A DNA stretch of 37,865 nucleotides. Source: Myxococcaceae bacterium (GTDB lineage Bacteria; Myxococcota; Myxococcia; Myxococcales; Myxococcaceae). The DNA is taken from the NCBI GenBank assembly GCA_016926755.1, contig JAFGNZ010000063.1, positions 1 through 37,865 on the forward strand, given 5' to 3'. Below the pieces are notes generated by a model. That model was not told the origin of the DNA, made no database searches, and saw nothing but the letters and a program-made list of their open reading frames with translations. The position numbers and the translations under genes were made by a program. Below are positions 17,801-26,486 of the stretch, one piece after another (positions within the stretch are counted from its first letter, which is position 1; the number at the start of each line of letters is the position of its first letter).

Positions 17801-20704
17801 CGGGATCGGCCGTTTCCACTGGTTCTTCAGCGTAACAGGCAGCAGCAGCTTCTTCTGGTCGGCGAGCAGCGCCCACGCTTCGCGGAGGAAGTCCTCGATG
17901 TGCTCAGGGGGGATACCCCACTTGCGTGATAGCTCAATGGCTCGTGTCTGCCCACGGCTGCTGCGCCATTGCGTCAGTCGGCCGAGCCCCATCCCGCCGT
18001 CACGCTCTAGCACGGTCGCCTTGGGGCCTCCGGGTTGCGGTGTCACATACCCGCGCTGGACCTCACGGTCTCCATCGCTCCACCAGCGGGTGAACACCTC
18101 GCCTTCCATGTCGAAGAGAGCGCTCGAGCGCCGGGAGATATCCAGGAGCGTCGCGAGCGCCTGCGCCATCTCTGCCGGCTTGCACTCCGCCTCGTGCGCC
18201 CACCTCTGGACGAAGGGCAGCTTCTCGTCGAGGCCGAGATACTTGATCTCGACACGTCCCCAGGGCTCCAGGCCGATGCGCTGTCTGAGGCCGTTTGAGG
18301 CTTCGCGCAGCACCTGATGGCGCAGGAAGAACTTCCTCTCGGCCGCGTGCTGGTGGCCCGCCTTCTCCTTGCGCTCGACACGCCAGACCTCCGGCAGCAG
18401 CGCGGCCGACAGCTCGTCGTCTTTGTCGAGGTAGTCGTCCAGCCATGCCACCAGGTCTCCAATGGAGACCTCGCTCTGGCGGATCCTCTGGAACATCAGC
18501 GCGCGCAGGCGGTAGCGCCGCGCATGGTCTTGCATCCAGCCGGCTTGAAAGGCCGCGTCCTGGCGGTTGTCGGCGAAGATGATGAGCCGCTTGCGCTCGG
18601 CTCGGTGGAGCATGTTCTGCCCAAGGACGTGCACATCGGACACGGTGATGGCCCGCACCGGACGGGCGGGCTCCCGGTAGATGCTGCCCAGGCGCCGCCC
18701 GTAGGCGCCGCAGGACAGGCACTTCGTGAGCTGCCCCGGCTCCTTGTCGCTCTGGCGGATGGCGTCTAGCTCCACCAGCGGGTCCGCCCGTCCACACGAC
18801 GAGCAGGCCGGCTGGTTGGCCCGGTGCAGTCCCCCGCAGTGCCGGCACAGGAAGACGGCCGCCATGCCCAGGTGGCCGCCATCATCGTCGTCATCGGCGG
18901 CAATCAGCTCGTCGACGAGCACCACGCGCTTGCCGCCATTGACCGGGTCGAGCGCCGGCCAGTAGGCGCTGTCACCCTCGGCCCGGCCTCCCGTTGGCGC
19001 GGAGCCGGTGTACGAAAAGTCCTCCACCGCGTGCACGAAGTAGTGCTGGCCGCAGGTGGTGCAGGTGGTGACGTCGAGCTTGCGGCTCTTCTCCTGGCCG
19101 CCTGCAACCGCCTCCTCGCGAGAGAGCCAGAGCTGAGGCCCGTCGTGGTTGAGCGGGAAGGTGACCACTGCGCCGGACATGCCGCGAATGAAGGCGTGGA
19201 TGACCGGGCGGAGCAGGGGCCGGCCCTCACTCCTAGCCATCGCACCCAGCGCGAGCCACAGGAGCACTTCCTCTTCGGGTACAGGGCGGCCGACCTTCTC
19301 CTTGAGCTCCTTGACCAGGGTAGGCAGGTGCTTGGGCTTGGTCAGCAGCTGGGCGAGGTGAAAGACGACATCGTTGCTCGCGAGCTGATCGTAGAGGGCC
19401 TGCTGCGTCTCCTTCCAGGATGAGGCGCTCAGCTTCCGGCCGGAGAAAGAGGTGAAGATGCCCTGGAGGCCCTTCATCGCGGCAGCGGCTTCCGAGGACA
19501 GAGAGGGGAAGGGGCTCTTCATTCCCGGGTGCTGAGTCTTGGAGCTGCCGGGAACGCTCTCGGCGTCTCCGTTGAGCTCAGGCTGAGCCTCCACCGCGCG
19601 CACTGCGTCGAGCACGTTCTTGAGCTGCACGCCCGGGTCGCCCGGCAGCGGTGGCCAGACCTCTCGCTTCGGGCTCCAAGTATCCTTCTCGTAAGCCTCA
19701 CCTACGAGGGCGACGGCGTTGGGATCGACACCGAAGAAGCGGGCTGCGAACTCGCGCCCCGCCTCCACGCCTTGCTCCGGGTCGGCGATGGTCGCCGACG
19801 TCGCGACACAGACAACCTCCTCGGGCCTCTTTCTGCAGAACGCTCGGAGCCGCCGCACCAGGACCGCCGTCTCCGCGCCCTGCGCTCCGCTGAACGTGTG
19901 CGCCTCGTCGAAGACCAGGAACCTGAGCTGAGCGCCGTCGAACAGGTCGACGTCCCGCTGGCGGGTGAGCAGCAGCTCCAACTGCTTCACGTTGGTCAGA
20001 AGGATGCGCGGGTGCTTGCCGGGGGCACGCATCTCCTGACGGGAGACGCGCTCCTCGGCGGGGTGTACGGCACGGCCCTCACGGTCGGTGCGCGCCTTCT
20101 CGAGCCGCTTCAGATAGTCCTCGCGGCTCGAGTTCTCCTTGAGGCGGATGCCCTGTACCTCGGCGTCGGTCTCCGGCGTCTTGCCGACGTACATGCCGAA
20201 GGAGACGCCCGTTCCGGCGAGGAGCTCCCGGAGGCGGCCCAGCTGATCCTCGGCGAGCGCGTTCATCGGGTACACCAGCACCGCGACGATGCCGTCGGGA
20301 GCGCCCTGGTCGCGCAGCTTCAGGCAATGGCTGATGATGGGGTAGAGGAAGCACTCGGTCTTGCCGGAGCCAGTACCCGTTGCGACGAGCGTCGTCCGGC
20401 CCTTGTCGATGTCGCGGAACGCCTTCTCCTGGTGGCCGTAGGCGTGCTCGTACGGTGTGAGCTTCTTGATGTGCGGGTGGAGCAGCCCTTCCTTGATGAG
20501 GTGCTCGAACTTCGCGCCGCGCTCGAAGGCCTGCGACAAGCTGACGAAGGGGCCGCGGAGCAAGGGCGTGTTGCGCGTCTGCTCCAGGTTGAGCAGGCGC
20601 CGCATCTGCTCGTGCAACCGTTCGTCGGAGAACGGGTACGTGGTGAGCTGATAGCGGAGGAAGTCCGCGACAACCTGCTCGGTGTAGGTGATCGGGTTCA
20701 GCAT
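14849..20704 (-). CDS. giant DEAD/DEAH helicase with DUF1998/MZB-type zinc site (DruE/MrfA-like)
   Basis: 1951 aa from ATG 20704 with GGAGGT 6 nt upstream. Superfamily 2 core: Walker A ATGTGSGKT (108-116), VLVYPMNALAEDQ, DEAH at 266-269, then motifs V/VI in ATPTLELGVDIG and QRAGRAGRR. The middle carries several zinc pairs (CTTCG, CRHCG, CSSCG, CLSCG, CQKC). Near residues 1655-1666 four Cys (CPAQCDTSCIDC) form the MZB/DUF1998-type cluster. Residues about 1720-1815 look like a Vsr/PD-(D/E)xK-type nuclease fold: TPDFFYED, VYLDG, a His, and a helix before GYEVIAIP. Size and layout resemble Druantia DruE, or a DrmA-DrmB fusion. The usual MrfA length is near 750 aa. The next gene overlaps by 4 bp. 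Likely ATP-driven processing of foreign DNA. Confidence 0.9.
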   Translation of the reverse strand: MLNPITYTEQVVADFLRYQLTTYPFSDERLHEQMRRLLNLEQTRNTPLLRGPFVSLSQAFERGAKFEHLIKEGLLHPHIKKLTPYEHAYGHQEKAFRDIDKGRTTLVATGTGSGKTECFLYPIISHCLKLRDQGAPDGIVAVLVYPMNALAEDQLGRLRELLAGTGVSFGMYVGKTPETDAEVQGIRLKENSSREDYLKRLEKARTDREGRAVHPAEERVSRQEMRAPGKHPRILLTNVKQLELLLTRQRDVDLFDGAQLRFLVFDEAHTFSGAQGAETAVLVRRLRAFCRKRPEEVVCVATSATIADPEQGVEAGREFAARFFGVDPNAVALVGEAYEKDTWSPKREVWPPLPGDPGVQLKNVLDAVRAVEAQPELNGDAESVPGSSKTQHPGMKSPFPSLSSEAAAAMKGLQGIFTSFSGRKLSASSWKETQQALYDQLASNDVVFHLAQLLTKPKHLPTLVKELKEKVGRPVPEEEVLLWLALGAMARSEGRPLLRPVIHAFIRGMSGAVVTFPLNHDGPQLWLSREEAVAGGQEKSRKLDVTTCTTCGQHYFVHAVEDFSYTGSAPTGGRAEGDSAYWPALDPVNGGKRVVLVDELIAADDDDDGGHLGMAAVFLCRHCGGLHRANQPACSSCGRADPLVELDAIRQSDKEPGQLTKCLSCGAYGRRLGSIYREPARPVRAITVSDVHVLGQNMLHRAERKRLIIFADNRQDAAFQAGWMQDHARRYRLRALMFQRIRQSEVSIGDLVAWLDDYLDKDDELSAALLPEVWRVERKEKAGHQHAAERKFFLRHQVLREASNGLRQRIGLEPWGRVEIKYLGLDEKLPFVQRWAHEAECKPAEMAQALATLLDISRRSSALFDMEGEVFTRWWSDGDREVQRGYVTPQPGGPKATVLERDGGMGLGRLTQWRSSRGQTRAIELSRKWGIPPEHIEDFLREAWALLADQKKLLLPVTLKNQWKRPIPNAGGAHQIDADKLLMTEHSGLFRCQKCQRTQVRMGPRAACIQWRCDGTVVSEPEDKDNYDLMVLDQNFTLVRPREHSAQVPTDERERLERQFKSGGEAVNTFVATPTLELGVDIGSLDAVLMRNVPPLASNYWQRAGRAGRRHRMAVNLTYCSGRSHDRAYFTEPLKLLDGRIDPPRFNLKNGLMVRKHVHATVLSVLFQLARNRSGLPDPERGEIQSSLAQTFPEQIKGYLFGPTGGIRRGGFDVSPLEKLVTRYKDNILDALGDIFSHGRSGGDFLWPEQDHEVVQPELLEQYVLGMPDALLEVIDRLEKRLVWAQTQLERLEERRRQQGVLEPAEEALRDRCERLIKKLKGMEVRRRQEAEGYDDTLTYSVLAAEGFLPGYGLDDGSILAFHQAPRYAHHLRDFQVRRPLSLALREYVPGNLLYANGHRFYPRYYQLHSAQPGSPIGQLLFQVDAQNQAVRESQASASGTGSATLLPAVAICDVDVPHQSHIGDDEDYRFQMPVAIYGHEQDRHGGGRAFRWGERNLLHRRQVHMRLVNVGPSRLVRDQGRFGYPLCLVCGQSRSPFASQAERDNFEETHLQRCGQRTQNVGFYADDIADALMIQGCADPKEAYSLAEALRQGATEVLEMEREDLQVLTLPSPGGGPVDVMLYDPMTGGSGLLDQMIQQWEEVVAAALRITEQCPAQCDTSCIDCLQNYRNQWSHQYLDRKLAARLLKEFGSAINYAHDIPAKMPTGHSAGLPVNEPEAVLHEMLLRAGFPEPLAQKPIDLGLPLGTTTPDFFYEDPNGRSEGICVYLDGLSEGIHGNPEAQRRDQRIREHLRNEGYEVIAIPVSDLTDRGAMTGYLARLARYLIGKEGASKVKDDTSWFEVATATAAGPVAKSDDWGSILDLVDAQWRPLLEGLQAHGVPAPDDADWEVPVGGRVSEAKALVVWRPDAHFVALMAAAVEDAAGECLVVLPDAAPGEVAAWVKSKLGGTP

Positions 20705-20903
20705 GTCTGGACCTCCGGCAGAGAATATAGGTTGTCAGGAACGCCGCAGGACAGGGCAAGTGGCCCGGAGGCGGTGAATGCCGGATCTCGAATCAAGCCT
20801 GGGCAGGGTGGAGGGCTCTTCGTTAGACCCCAAGATGAATTCTGCTGATCCGCCAAGCTTGATTTCCTAGAGTGCTGATCCACTTCTTGTAGGGGGCTGA
20901 CCA

Positions 20904-21332
20904 TTGGCGCGTACACTGATAGTTGAGCGGCACGATTGGGAAACAAGCGGGAGCGGGCATCAGGTGCAGATCCCCAAGAAGGCGCACAAGCAGTTCTTCC
21001 GGGGGCGCACGGGGCTACTGAGAGTAAGGGTGTACAACCCACCGACGACGCAGACGCCTCTCCTCGTCCAACTGGCGCTCGCGTACTACGCTAGGTCCGA
21101 CACGTACCGTATCAACCGCCTTCTCGAACTTGGCCTGCTTGGCCACGCGTGCATTCTTATTCAAGAGTCTATTTCGCCTGATGCGCATTACGAGATGTGG
21201 TGGTTCGAAGACCCTCATGCCACAAGGCTCTTAAAGAGGCCCTATGACTGGACGCAGGCTAGGTCCAGTCAGCATGGCCCGGGACGGTTCTGGACGGTGC
21301 TCGAAGAGCCTGGACCTCGACGGATTTCTTGA
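20904..21332 (+). CDS. hypothetical protein, 142 aa, embedded in defence cluster
   Basis: Begins at TTG 20904, 7 nt after AGGGGG. The sequence starts MARTLIVERHDW and is followed by GSGHQVQIPKKAHKQFF. I do not recognise the family. The H-Q-x-x-I-P-K-x(5)-FF pattern faintly recalls B3/EcoRII-N-type DNA-binding modules of restriction enzymes, but this is a hint only. The rest is rich in aromatic residues (YEMWWFEDPH, GRFWTVLEE) with a central amphipathic helix (LLELGLLGHACIL). No membrane segment or signal is present. It runs against all four helicase/methylase genes, between the methylase end and the DruE-like start, converging on the methylase. It could be a regulator or specificity factor of that system (inference). 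Confidence 0.6.
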   Translation: MARTLIVERHDWETSGSGHQVQIPKKAHKQFFRGRTGLLRVRVYNPPTTQTPLLVQLALAYYARSDTYRINRLLELGLLGHACILIQESISPDAHYEMWWFEDPHATRLLKRPYDWTQARSSQHGPGRFWTVLEEPGPRRIS

Positions 21333-21376
21333 AGGTTGTGAGTCACTCTGACTGGCGAAAGTCTTCAGCATCTTTA

Positions 21377-21455
21377 GAGCTCCTAACAAAAATCAGGTTT
21401 GAGGGGTCTCCTCCCCTCGGGAGATGGCTCCAGTCCTTATTTTTGTTAGGAGCTC
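21377..21455. mobile_element. MITE-like element, 79 bp, with TTA target duplication
   Basis: Perfect 17-bp terminal inverted repeats, GAGCTCCTAACAAAAAT (21377-21393) and its complement (21439-21455), continue imperfectly for about 8 bp. Directly outside lie TTA (21374-21376) and TTA (21456-21458), a 3-bp target duplication. A GAG terminus and a TNA duplication fit the IS1031/IS427 side of the IS5 family. The interior is too short to code and holds a second small stem (GAGGGG/CCCCTC). The right-hand TTA is the TAA stop codon of the methylase read on the other strand, so insertion left that gene intact. The fold could also stop transcription from both sides. Confidence 0.6.
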
Positions 21456-24400
21456 TTAGCTCCCGAACAAGTTGCCCTGAATGATTGCCTTGGCTTGCGT
21501 AGTGCGCGGTGACTTGGTTGTTTCCAGTTTAAGAATAGTCCTGAGTGTTTGGGCGTGCAGTTCACATTCCTGCCAGCTTTCACTGGTAGGTTGCCGTTGC
21601 CATTCGAACAGACGTGCTCCGAGGCGCTCTGCGACATTGACCTCTTGAGAGCCCTCGCACCCGAGAGCGCTCAGTTCCGTAAGGCGGATCTTGTCTGGCA
21701 ACTGCCATCCCGTGTCTTCCAGGAACTTGTCAATCCCTATGCGAGAGAGATCTCGGTAGGCAATGTATGCAAGGGCTGGAAGCCGCAGTTCGACTGGCTG
21801 ATCTTGGTCGATTCGCCAGAACCCCTTAGGTGACAACCGGGCTCCATTGGCTCCTTGAGGCAGTGCTGTCTCGCGCAGAATCCATGCGAAGTCATCGAGT
21901 GTAACTCCAAAGGAGTGCGCCACGAGGGCCTCAACAATGCAGCGCACACGCATTCGCTCGTATCTCGTAACAGCCCAATGTGAACGCCACGGCTGGCTTT
22001 TCGTCTTAGGCCGTGCTTCTAGCCAAGCAGGCGCGAAACGCGTGGCTGTGCAGTTTAACGCGAGTGCAGCAGTGCGCAATGCGGCACAGACTTGCTGATT
22101 CACGCTCTTGGGGAGGGCGGTCTCCTCGACGATAAACCAGTTCAGGGTGAGGCCGCCAAGCCTGGCGCGGACTGCGAAGTCGAATACAAAGGAGTTGAGG
22201 ACAGTTCCCAGTTCGAGAGGACTACGTTCCGTCTGTTGCTTGAGAGAGAGGACAGGGACTTTGTTGCCGTGGGGGCAGTCGAAAGTAGTTGATGCGATCA
22301 TCGTCCGGGAGTTGGTCGCGGACGACACGTCCATGAACCCAAGCTTCAGCGCCCGGGTGGCTTTGGCGTTCCCCTCTCGGTCTTGCGCATCCAGGAAGTC
22401 CTGGCGGGCCATGAGAAACTGAGGCTCTAGGGTCTTGTTCTCGAATGGGAGGTTGCGCCACTGGGCCGATCGACCTTTTCCACTCACCCAACCCTTTTCA
22501 CTAAAGTCAAACTGGCCGATCATGCGCCCTTCATAGAGGGGCAAGGCGACATCCTCGATCTCCTCCGCCCTGAGCGCTTGGCTGCCGTCAAGTGACAGCA
22601 CGAGACCCTGCTTGCGCTCCAGAATCGGCTTCGGCCCGTGATACTCCTTCCATCTCCCCTTGAGCCAGTTTCCGTATTCGTCAGGAATGTATCCTTTCTC
22701 TTCCCACTGCGGCCGTGGCGGGAAGAGCTTCGAGTCGTTTGTCATGTGGAACTCGGTGGCATACTTAATTCCCCATCCACCGGGTCCCTCATGACCGAGC
22801 AGCACTCCGTTTGAATACATCTTGCGAAGCACTTCAAGATCGCGTTGACTGGAGAGTTCAAGGATAGCGCGTGATTTCGGGCTGAACTGTTCGACGCGCT
22901 CGCGCGGATAAGCGAGGATGTGGTCCTGGGGTGTCTCCCAGTCTTCAAGCTGCCGCCGCATGAAAGCCGCGCGGATAGCCTCGGTCTGCCCGCCCTTTTG
23001 CACGATGATTGGTGCGAATTTGAATCGGCTATCGATGTCGAAGATGCCTTCTCGATTTTCGAAGCCGAAGAGCCACTGCCAGCGGCACTTGTTAAGGAAC
23101 AAATCGCGGAGATGGGTCGAGCCTTTGTCCGTATATAGGCCGTTAGGGACAATGAAACCGAGCTGGCCACCAGTTCGCAGGATCGCATGGGCCGTCTCAA
23201 GGAACATCTTGTACGTGTTGACGTCGGCCGAACCCTGATGCACGTACGGATGTGTCGGGTCGGCGTATCCTTTACGCTTCTTCCGAATTTGCCGCCAAGT
23301 GGAGTGGAGATGGCTATTTACGTTGCCGCGGGCGAGGCTCAGGCCCTTTTCATCCTCGGCCTCCGCAGGATCACCGAATGGTCGTCCAGCGTACTTCACC
23401 CAGTTTGAACGTGCCTTGAAGACGGCCTGGTACTTTACCCAGTCGAACTCGATGGCAGCGTCGGCGTTGAAGAGTTCTTCTTGCTCGTCGAGTGCCTCTT
23501 GCTTGCCGTAGGTCCGGTAGAGTGGATCGTGGTTCGAGAAGAACTCCTTCGAGTTGGGTTTCTGGATATCCCAGGGCGGGTTGCCGACGATGGCATCGAA
23601 GCCAGAGCCTTCGCGGGTGAAGACGTCCGGGAACTCGATTTCCCAATGGAAGAAGCGGTGCTCACGGGCGACCTCGTCAACGATGGCTGCGACGTTCTCA
23701 GGGAGCGTATGCAGGGTCATTGGCCGCGGGGCATCGGCGATGCGGTCACCTGGCCAGAACCAAACCGCACACCACGCATCGAACTGTCTCCGTACCTGCT
23801 TGACGGCCTCGTTGTCGCGAACACGTGTCTTGTATAACTCTGCCCTGCGCTCAACCTCATGCACGGCCAGCCGACGCATCTGCTCCACTGCCTTTCGGGC
23901 CTCGTCATGCACGGAGGTAGCTGACGACTTCTCCTGCCCAAAGCTGAAGCTTGGCTGGAACTGCGAGCGGATTTGCTCGGAGAGTTCAGGGTAGATCTTC
24001 TCTGCGGCGAACTGGACGATGGCATGCGTCCACTTGTCGCCCTTCTTCTCGGGTTTCCCTTTGCTCTTGCCGCGGGTGCCAACCTGCTCGCGGTAGTGGT
24101 GCACGAATCGGTTGTGCGCCTTGTCGCCGCCTTCACGCTCCCATGCAGCCAGCGGGTAGTCCTGGAAACGGTCGAACCAGCAGCCGATCAGCGCGTTGCC
24201 CAGCTTAAGTTTGTGGTCGAGGAACTCGAAGGGGAGGTTCCGGTCCATCGTCTCGATCCACATGGCGAGCCGGGCTAACTCGACGGCGACAGGGTCGAAG
24301 TCGACGCCGTAGATGCAAGCCTCGACAATGTGCCGCTTCAGCCGGGCACGGAGTTGGTCTTGGAATTCTGGGTCGTCCTTCGGGAGGGGGAGCAATTCCT

Positions 24401-26486
24401 CTTTCGGGTGTCCGGCCGCAACTCCGTCGGCCAGACGGCAAATGGTGCGGTCGTTGCCCTTTGGCTCGATTCGGCCGTGGTGGAAGAGGCTCTCCATCAG
24501 CGCTTGGCTGAGGAAGCGGAGCGAAGACACGAGGAATGAGCCAGAACCCATCGCCGGGTCACACACCTTCAGGGCGAGGATCTCCTCTGGTTTCTTCGGG
24601 GCCCATTTCATGGCCTCCGTGAGTCCGGTGCGCTCGTCCTTCGCCTCCTTCACGACGTCGTAGGCAAGTGGCTGGAGCGTGCGCCGGGCTGTGGGACCAG
24701 CGAGCTGTGGGCGTGTGTAGAAGGTGCCGGCACCCTTGCGTGTACCGCCCCAGCGCACCAGGAACCACTCGCCTGAGGCAAGCACGCGGCGCACGAGTTG
24801 TTTCTGGGCGGAGTCGACTTCAGCGGCATCAGGCTCTCTGCCCCTACGTGCATTTACCAGTCCCGCAGCAATGACTGCCCTCCTTGCCCACTTGCTGACG
24901 CGCTGCTTTGCTGCGAGGTGGCCGTCGCTCTCTACATCTGCCGGGTCTGGGGCGCTGTCGGAACTGGACTCATCGTCCTGTGATGGAGCCGCTTCTTGGT
25001 CCTCGTCGTCGTTCTCTTCCTCGTCAACCTCGCCACCGTCGGCAGAGGGCTGCGCCTTCAACTTCTCGAAGAGAGACTTGAGCGCCCTTTCATCCATCTT
25101 CTCCAGGCGCGACATGGGGAGCGCCGGTTCATTGCCAACGTTAAGGAAGACAAAGGTGTCGTTGTCCGGCACGCGGCGGAGTTCGAAGTCGAGCAGGCCC
25201 TCGTAGAGGATGCCGATGTACTCGGAGGACAGGTCCGAGAAGTCCACCGGCTGCATCACCAGGGCCGAGCCACGGCCCTGGCGCACCTTCACCGGGCTGC
25301 GTGTCAGGTATTCAAGAACCGTGCGGACTGTATCATCGGTGATGACGTTGTTCGCGCTCTCCAATGCAGCGAGCGCGCGTGACACCGCGTCGGTCGAGTC
25401 CGCCTTGCCTGCTTCGAAGAGGCCTCCTCCGTAGGCGGGAATCAGCAGCTCCTCGTGGCCGGATCCCTCGGCAACCAAGCGGAAGAGGCCGAGAAGCCGC
25501 GGCCACGCGGAGGAGCGAGTGCGGAGGCGCTCAGCCCGGCCCCCAGCGGCGCGATCGAGCTCTTCCCGCAGCCCCTGCAAGCCGTATGAGCCATGGTACA
25601 GCGGGTTGTCGCGGGGTAGCAGCTCGCGGGCCTCAGCGAACAGCACCACGACGAGGCGCATCACCATGCGAGTCGCGGCGATATACAGGTCGGCCGGCGC
25701 CGCACGAGGCTTCTCCCCTTGCAGCAGTGGGTCAATAACCTGGGCCGAAGCGCGGATGAGCGTCTCCACGGCCTGCCTGACGCGCTCGCCGAGCGCGGCT
25801 GACAGCTGCGCCTGACCGCGACGAGACGCAAGGATTGCCTCGACCAGCTTCGAGTGCTCGCCCTTGGCCGGGGCCTTTAGTGCCTCGAGGCGGAGGAGCT
25901 GGCGCAGCGCCTCGACCTGGAGGCCGGGCTTGCCCTCTTCGAACCAGAGGTCCGTGTCCCACTCGCACCAGGCGTCGTAGTCGGCGCCAGCGTGGATGAG
26001 CCGGAACTGCCGGCCGTTGGTGAGCAGGCCCACCTTCTGGTCGGCGAGGCGAAGCCACTCGATGACCTTCGACACCTCGCGGCGGCCTCGGCCAATGCCA
26101 AGGCGCGGCGTCGACTCGCCACGGGCACGGATGACGAAGATGGGGAAGACATCGCCGAACGAGCCGAGCCACAGCCGATTGGGCCGGTAGTTCTCGCCGG
26201 TCAACAGCTTGTGCGACCAGCTCTTGTCGATGGACGACTCCTTGGTCATCACCCCGAGGCCGAGGATGTCGGAGAGGACCGTGTCGAGGAGGGCGCCGAT
26301 GTGCTTCTCGTCCTCTTTGACCCGGGTCGTGTCGCGGCGGAGGCGCTCCTCCAGCTTCCACGGCAGCGGCTCGAGCGGTTCGCCGAAGAACTCCTCGAGG
26401 CGTGCTGGAGCGATGAGCAGACCGCCATGGTTGAGAGAAGACCACCAGTCGCGCTTGGGGACGGCGGGACGTGCGGGGGCAGTCAT
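21456..26486 (-). CDS. large N6-adenine DNA methyltransferase (Eco57I/PglX/DrmMI-like)
   Basis: 1676 aa from ATG 26486 with GGAGGT 6 nt upstream. The ATG overlaps the SNF2 gene stop as ATGA. Residues about 60-215 look like the N-terminal domain of type IIG enzymes (LGIGRGRREVSKVIEWL, VGLLTNGRQFRLIHAG), though a full nuclease motif is not clear. The methyltransferase core has AdoMet motif I DPAMGSGSFLV from D643 and catalytic NPPW at 969-972 (AIVGNPPWDIQKP). An acidic low-complexity insert (EVDEEENDDEDQEA) precedes the core. The C-terminal third resembles target-recognition regions of PglX and Eco57I proteins (MIGQFDFSEKGWV, ARQDFLDAQDREGN). Expected role: methylate host DNA for self/non-self marking, perhaps also taking part in restriction. 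It is the second gene of the module. Confidence 0.9.
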   Translation of the reverse strand: MTAPARPAVPKRDWWSSLNHGGLLIAPARLEEFFGEPLEPLPWKLEERLRRDTTRVKEDEKHIGALLDTVLSDILGLGVMTKESSIDKSWSHKLLTGENYRPNRLWLGSFGDVFPIFVIRARGESTPRLGIGRGRREVSKVIEWLRLADQKVGLLTNGRQFRLIHAGADYDAWCEWDTDLWFEEGKPGLQVEALRQLLRLEALKAPAKGEHSKLVEAILASRRGQAQLSAALGERVRQAVETLIRASAQVIDPLLQGEKPRAAPADLYIAATRMVMRLVVVLFAEARELLPRDNPLYHGSYGLQGLREELDRAAGGRAERLRTRSSAWPRLLGLFRLVAEGSGHEELLIPAYGGGLFEAGKADSTDAVSRALAALESANNVITDDTVRTVLEYLTRSPVKVRQGRGSALVMQPVDFSDLSSEYIGILYEGLLDFELRRVPDNDTFVFLNVGNEPALPMSRLEKMDERALKSLFEKLKAQPSADGGEVDEEENDDEDQEAAPSQDDESSSDSAPDPADVESDGHLAAKQRVSKWARRAVIAAGLVNARRGREPDAAEVDSAQKQLVRRVLASGEWFLVRWGGTRKGAGTFYTRPQLAGPTARRTLQPLAYDVVKEAKDERTGLTEAMKWAPKKPEEILALKVCDPAMGSGSFLVSSLRFLSQALMESLFHHGRIEPKGNDRTICRLADGVAAGHPKEELLPLPKDDPEFQDQLRARLKRHIVEACIYGVDFDPVAVELARLAMWIETMDRNLPFEFLDHKLKLGNALIGCWFDRFQDYPLAAWEREGGDKAHNRFVHHYREQVGTRGKSKGKPEKKGDKWTHAIVQFAAEKIYPELSEQIRSQFQPSFSFGQEKSSATSVHDEARKAVEQMRRLAVHEVERRAELYKTRVRDNEAVKQVRRQFDAWCAVWFWPGDRIADAPRPMTLHTLPENVAAIVDEVAREHRFFHWEIEFPDVFTREGSGFDAIVGNPPWDIQKPNSKEFFSNHDPLYRTYGKQEALDEQEELFNADAAIEFDWVKYQAVFKARSNWVKYAGRPFGDPAEAEDEKGLSLARGNVNSHLHSTWRQIRKKRKGYADPTHPYVHQGSADVNTYKMFLETAHAILRTGGQLGFIVPNGLYTDKGSTHLRDLFLNKCRWQWLFGFENREGIFDIDSRFKFAPIIVQKGGQTEAIRAAFMRRQLEDWETPQDHILAYPRERVEQFSPKSRAILELSSQRDLEVLRKMYSNGVLLGHEGPGGWGIKYATEFHMTNDSKLFPPRPQWEEKGYIPDEYGNWLKGRWKEYHGPKPILERKQGLVLSLDGSQALRAEEIEDVALPLYEGRMIGQFDFSEKGWVSGKGRSAQWRNLPFENKTLEPQFLMARQDFLDAQDREGNAKATRALKLGFMDVSSATNSRTMIASTTFDCPHGNKVPVLSLKQQTERSPLELGTVLNSFVFDFAVRARLGGLTLNWFIVEETALPKSVNQQVCAALRTAALALNCTATRFAPAWLEARPKTKSQPWRSHWAVTRYERMRVRCIVEALVAHSFGVTLDDFAWILRETALPQGANGARLSPKGFWRIDQDQPVELRLPALAYIAYRDLSRIGIDKFLEDTGWQLPDKIRLTELSALGCEGSQEVNVAERLGARLFEWQRQPTSESWQECELHAQTLRTILKLETTKSPRTTQAKAIIQGNLFGS

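Noticed and set aside
21376-21456. Simple bidirectional terminator between convergent genes
   Set aside because: The fold could end transcription, but 17-bp perfect ends, GAG termini and matching TTA flanks are better explained by a small transposed element. A terminator role may be secondary.
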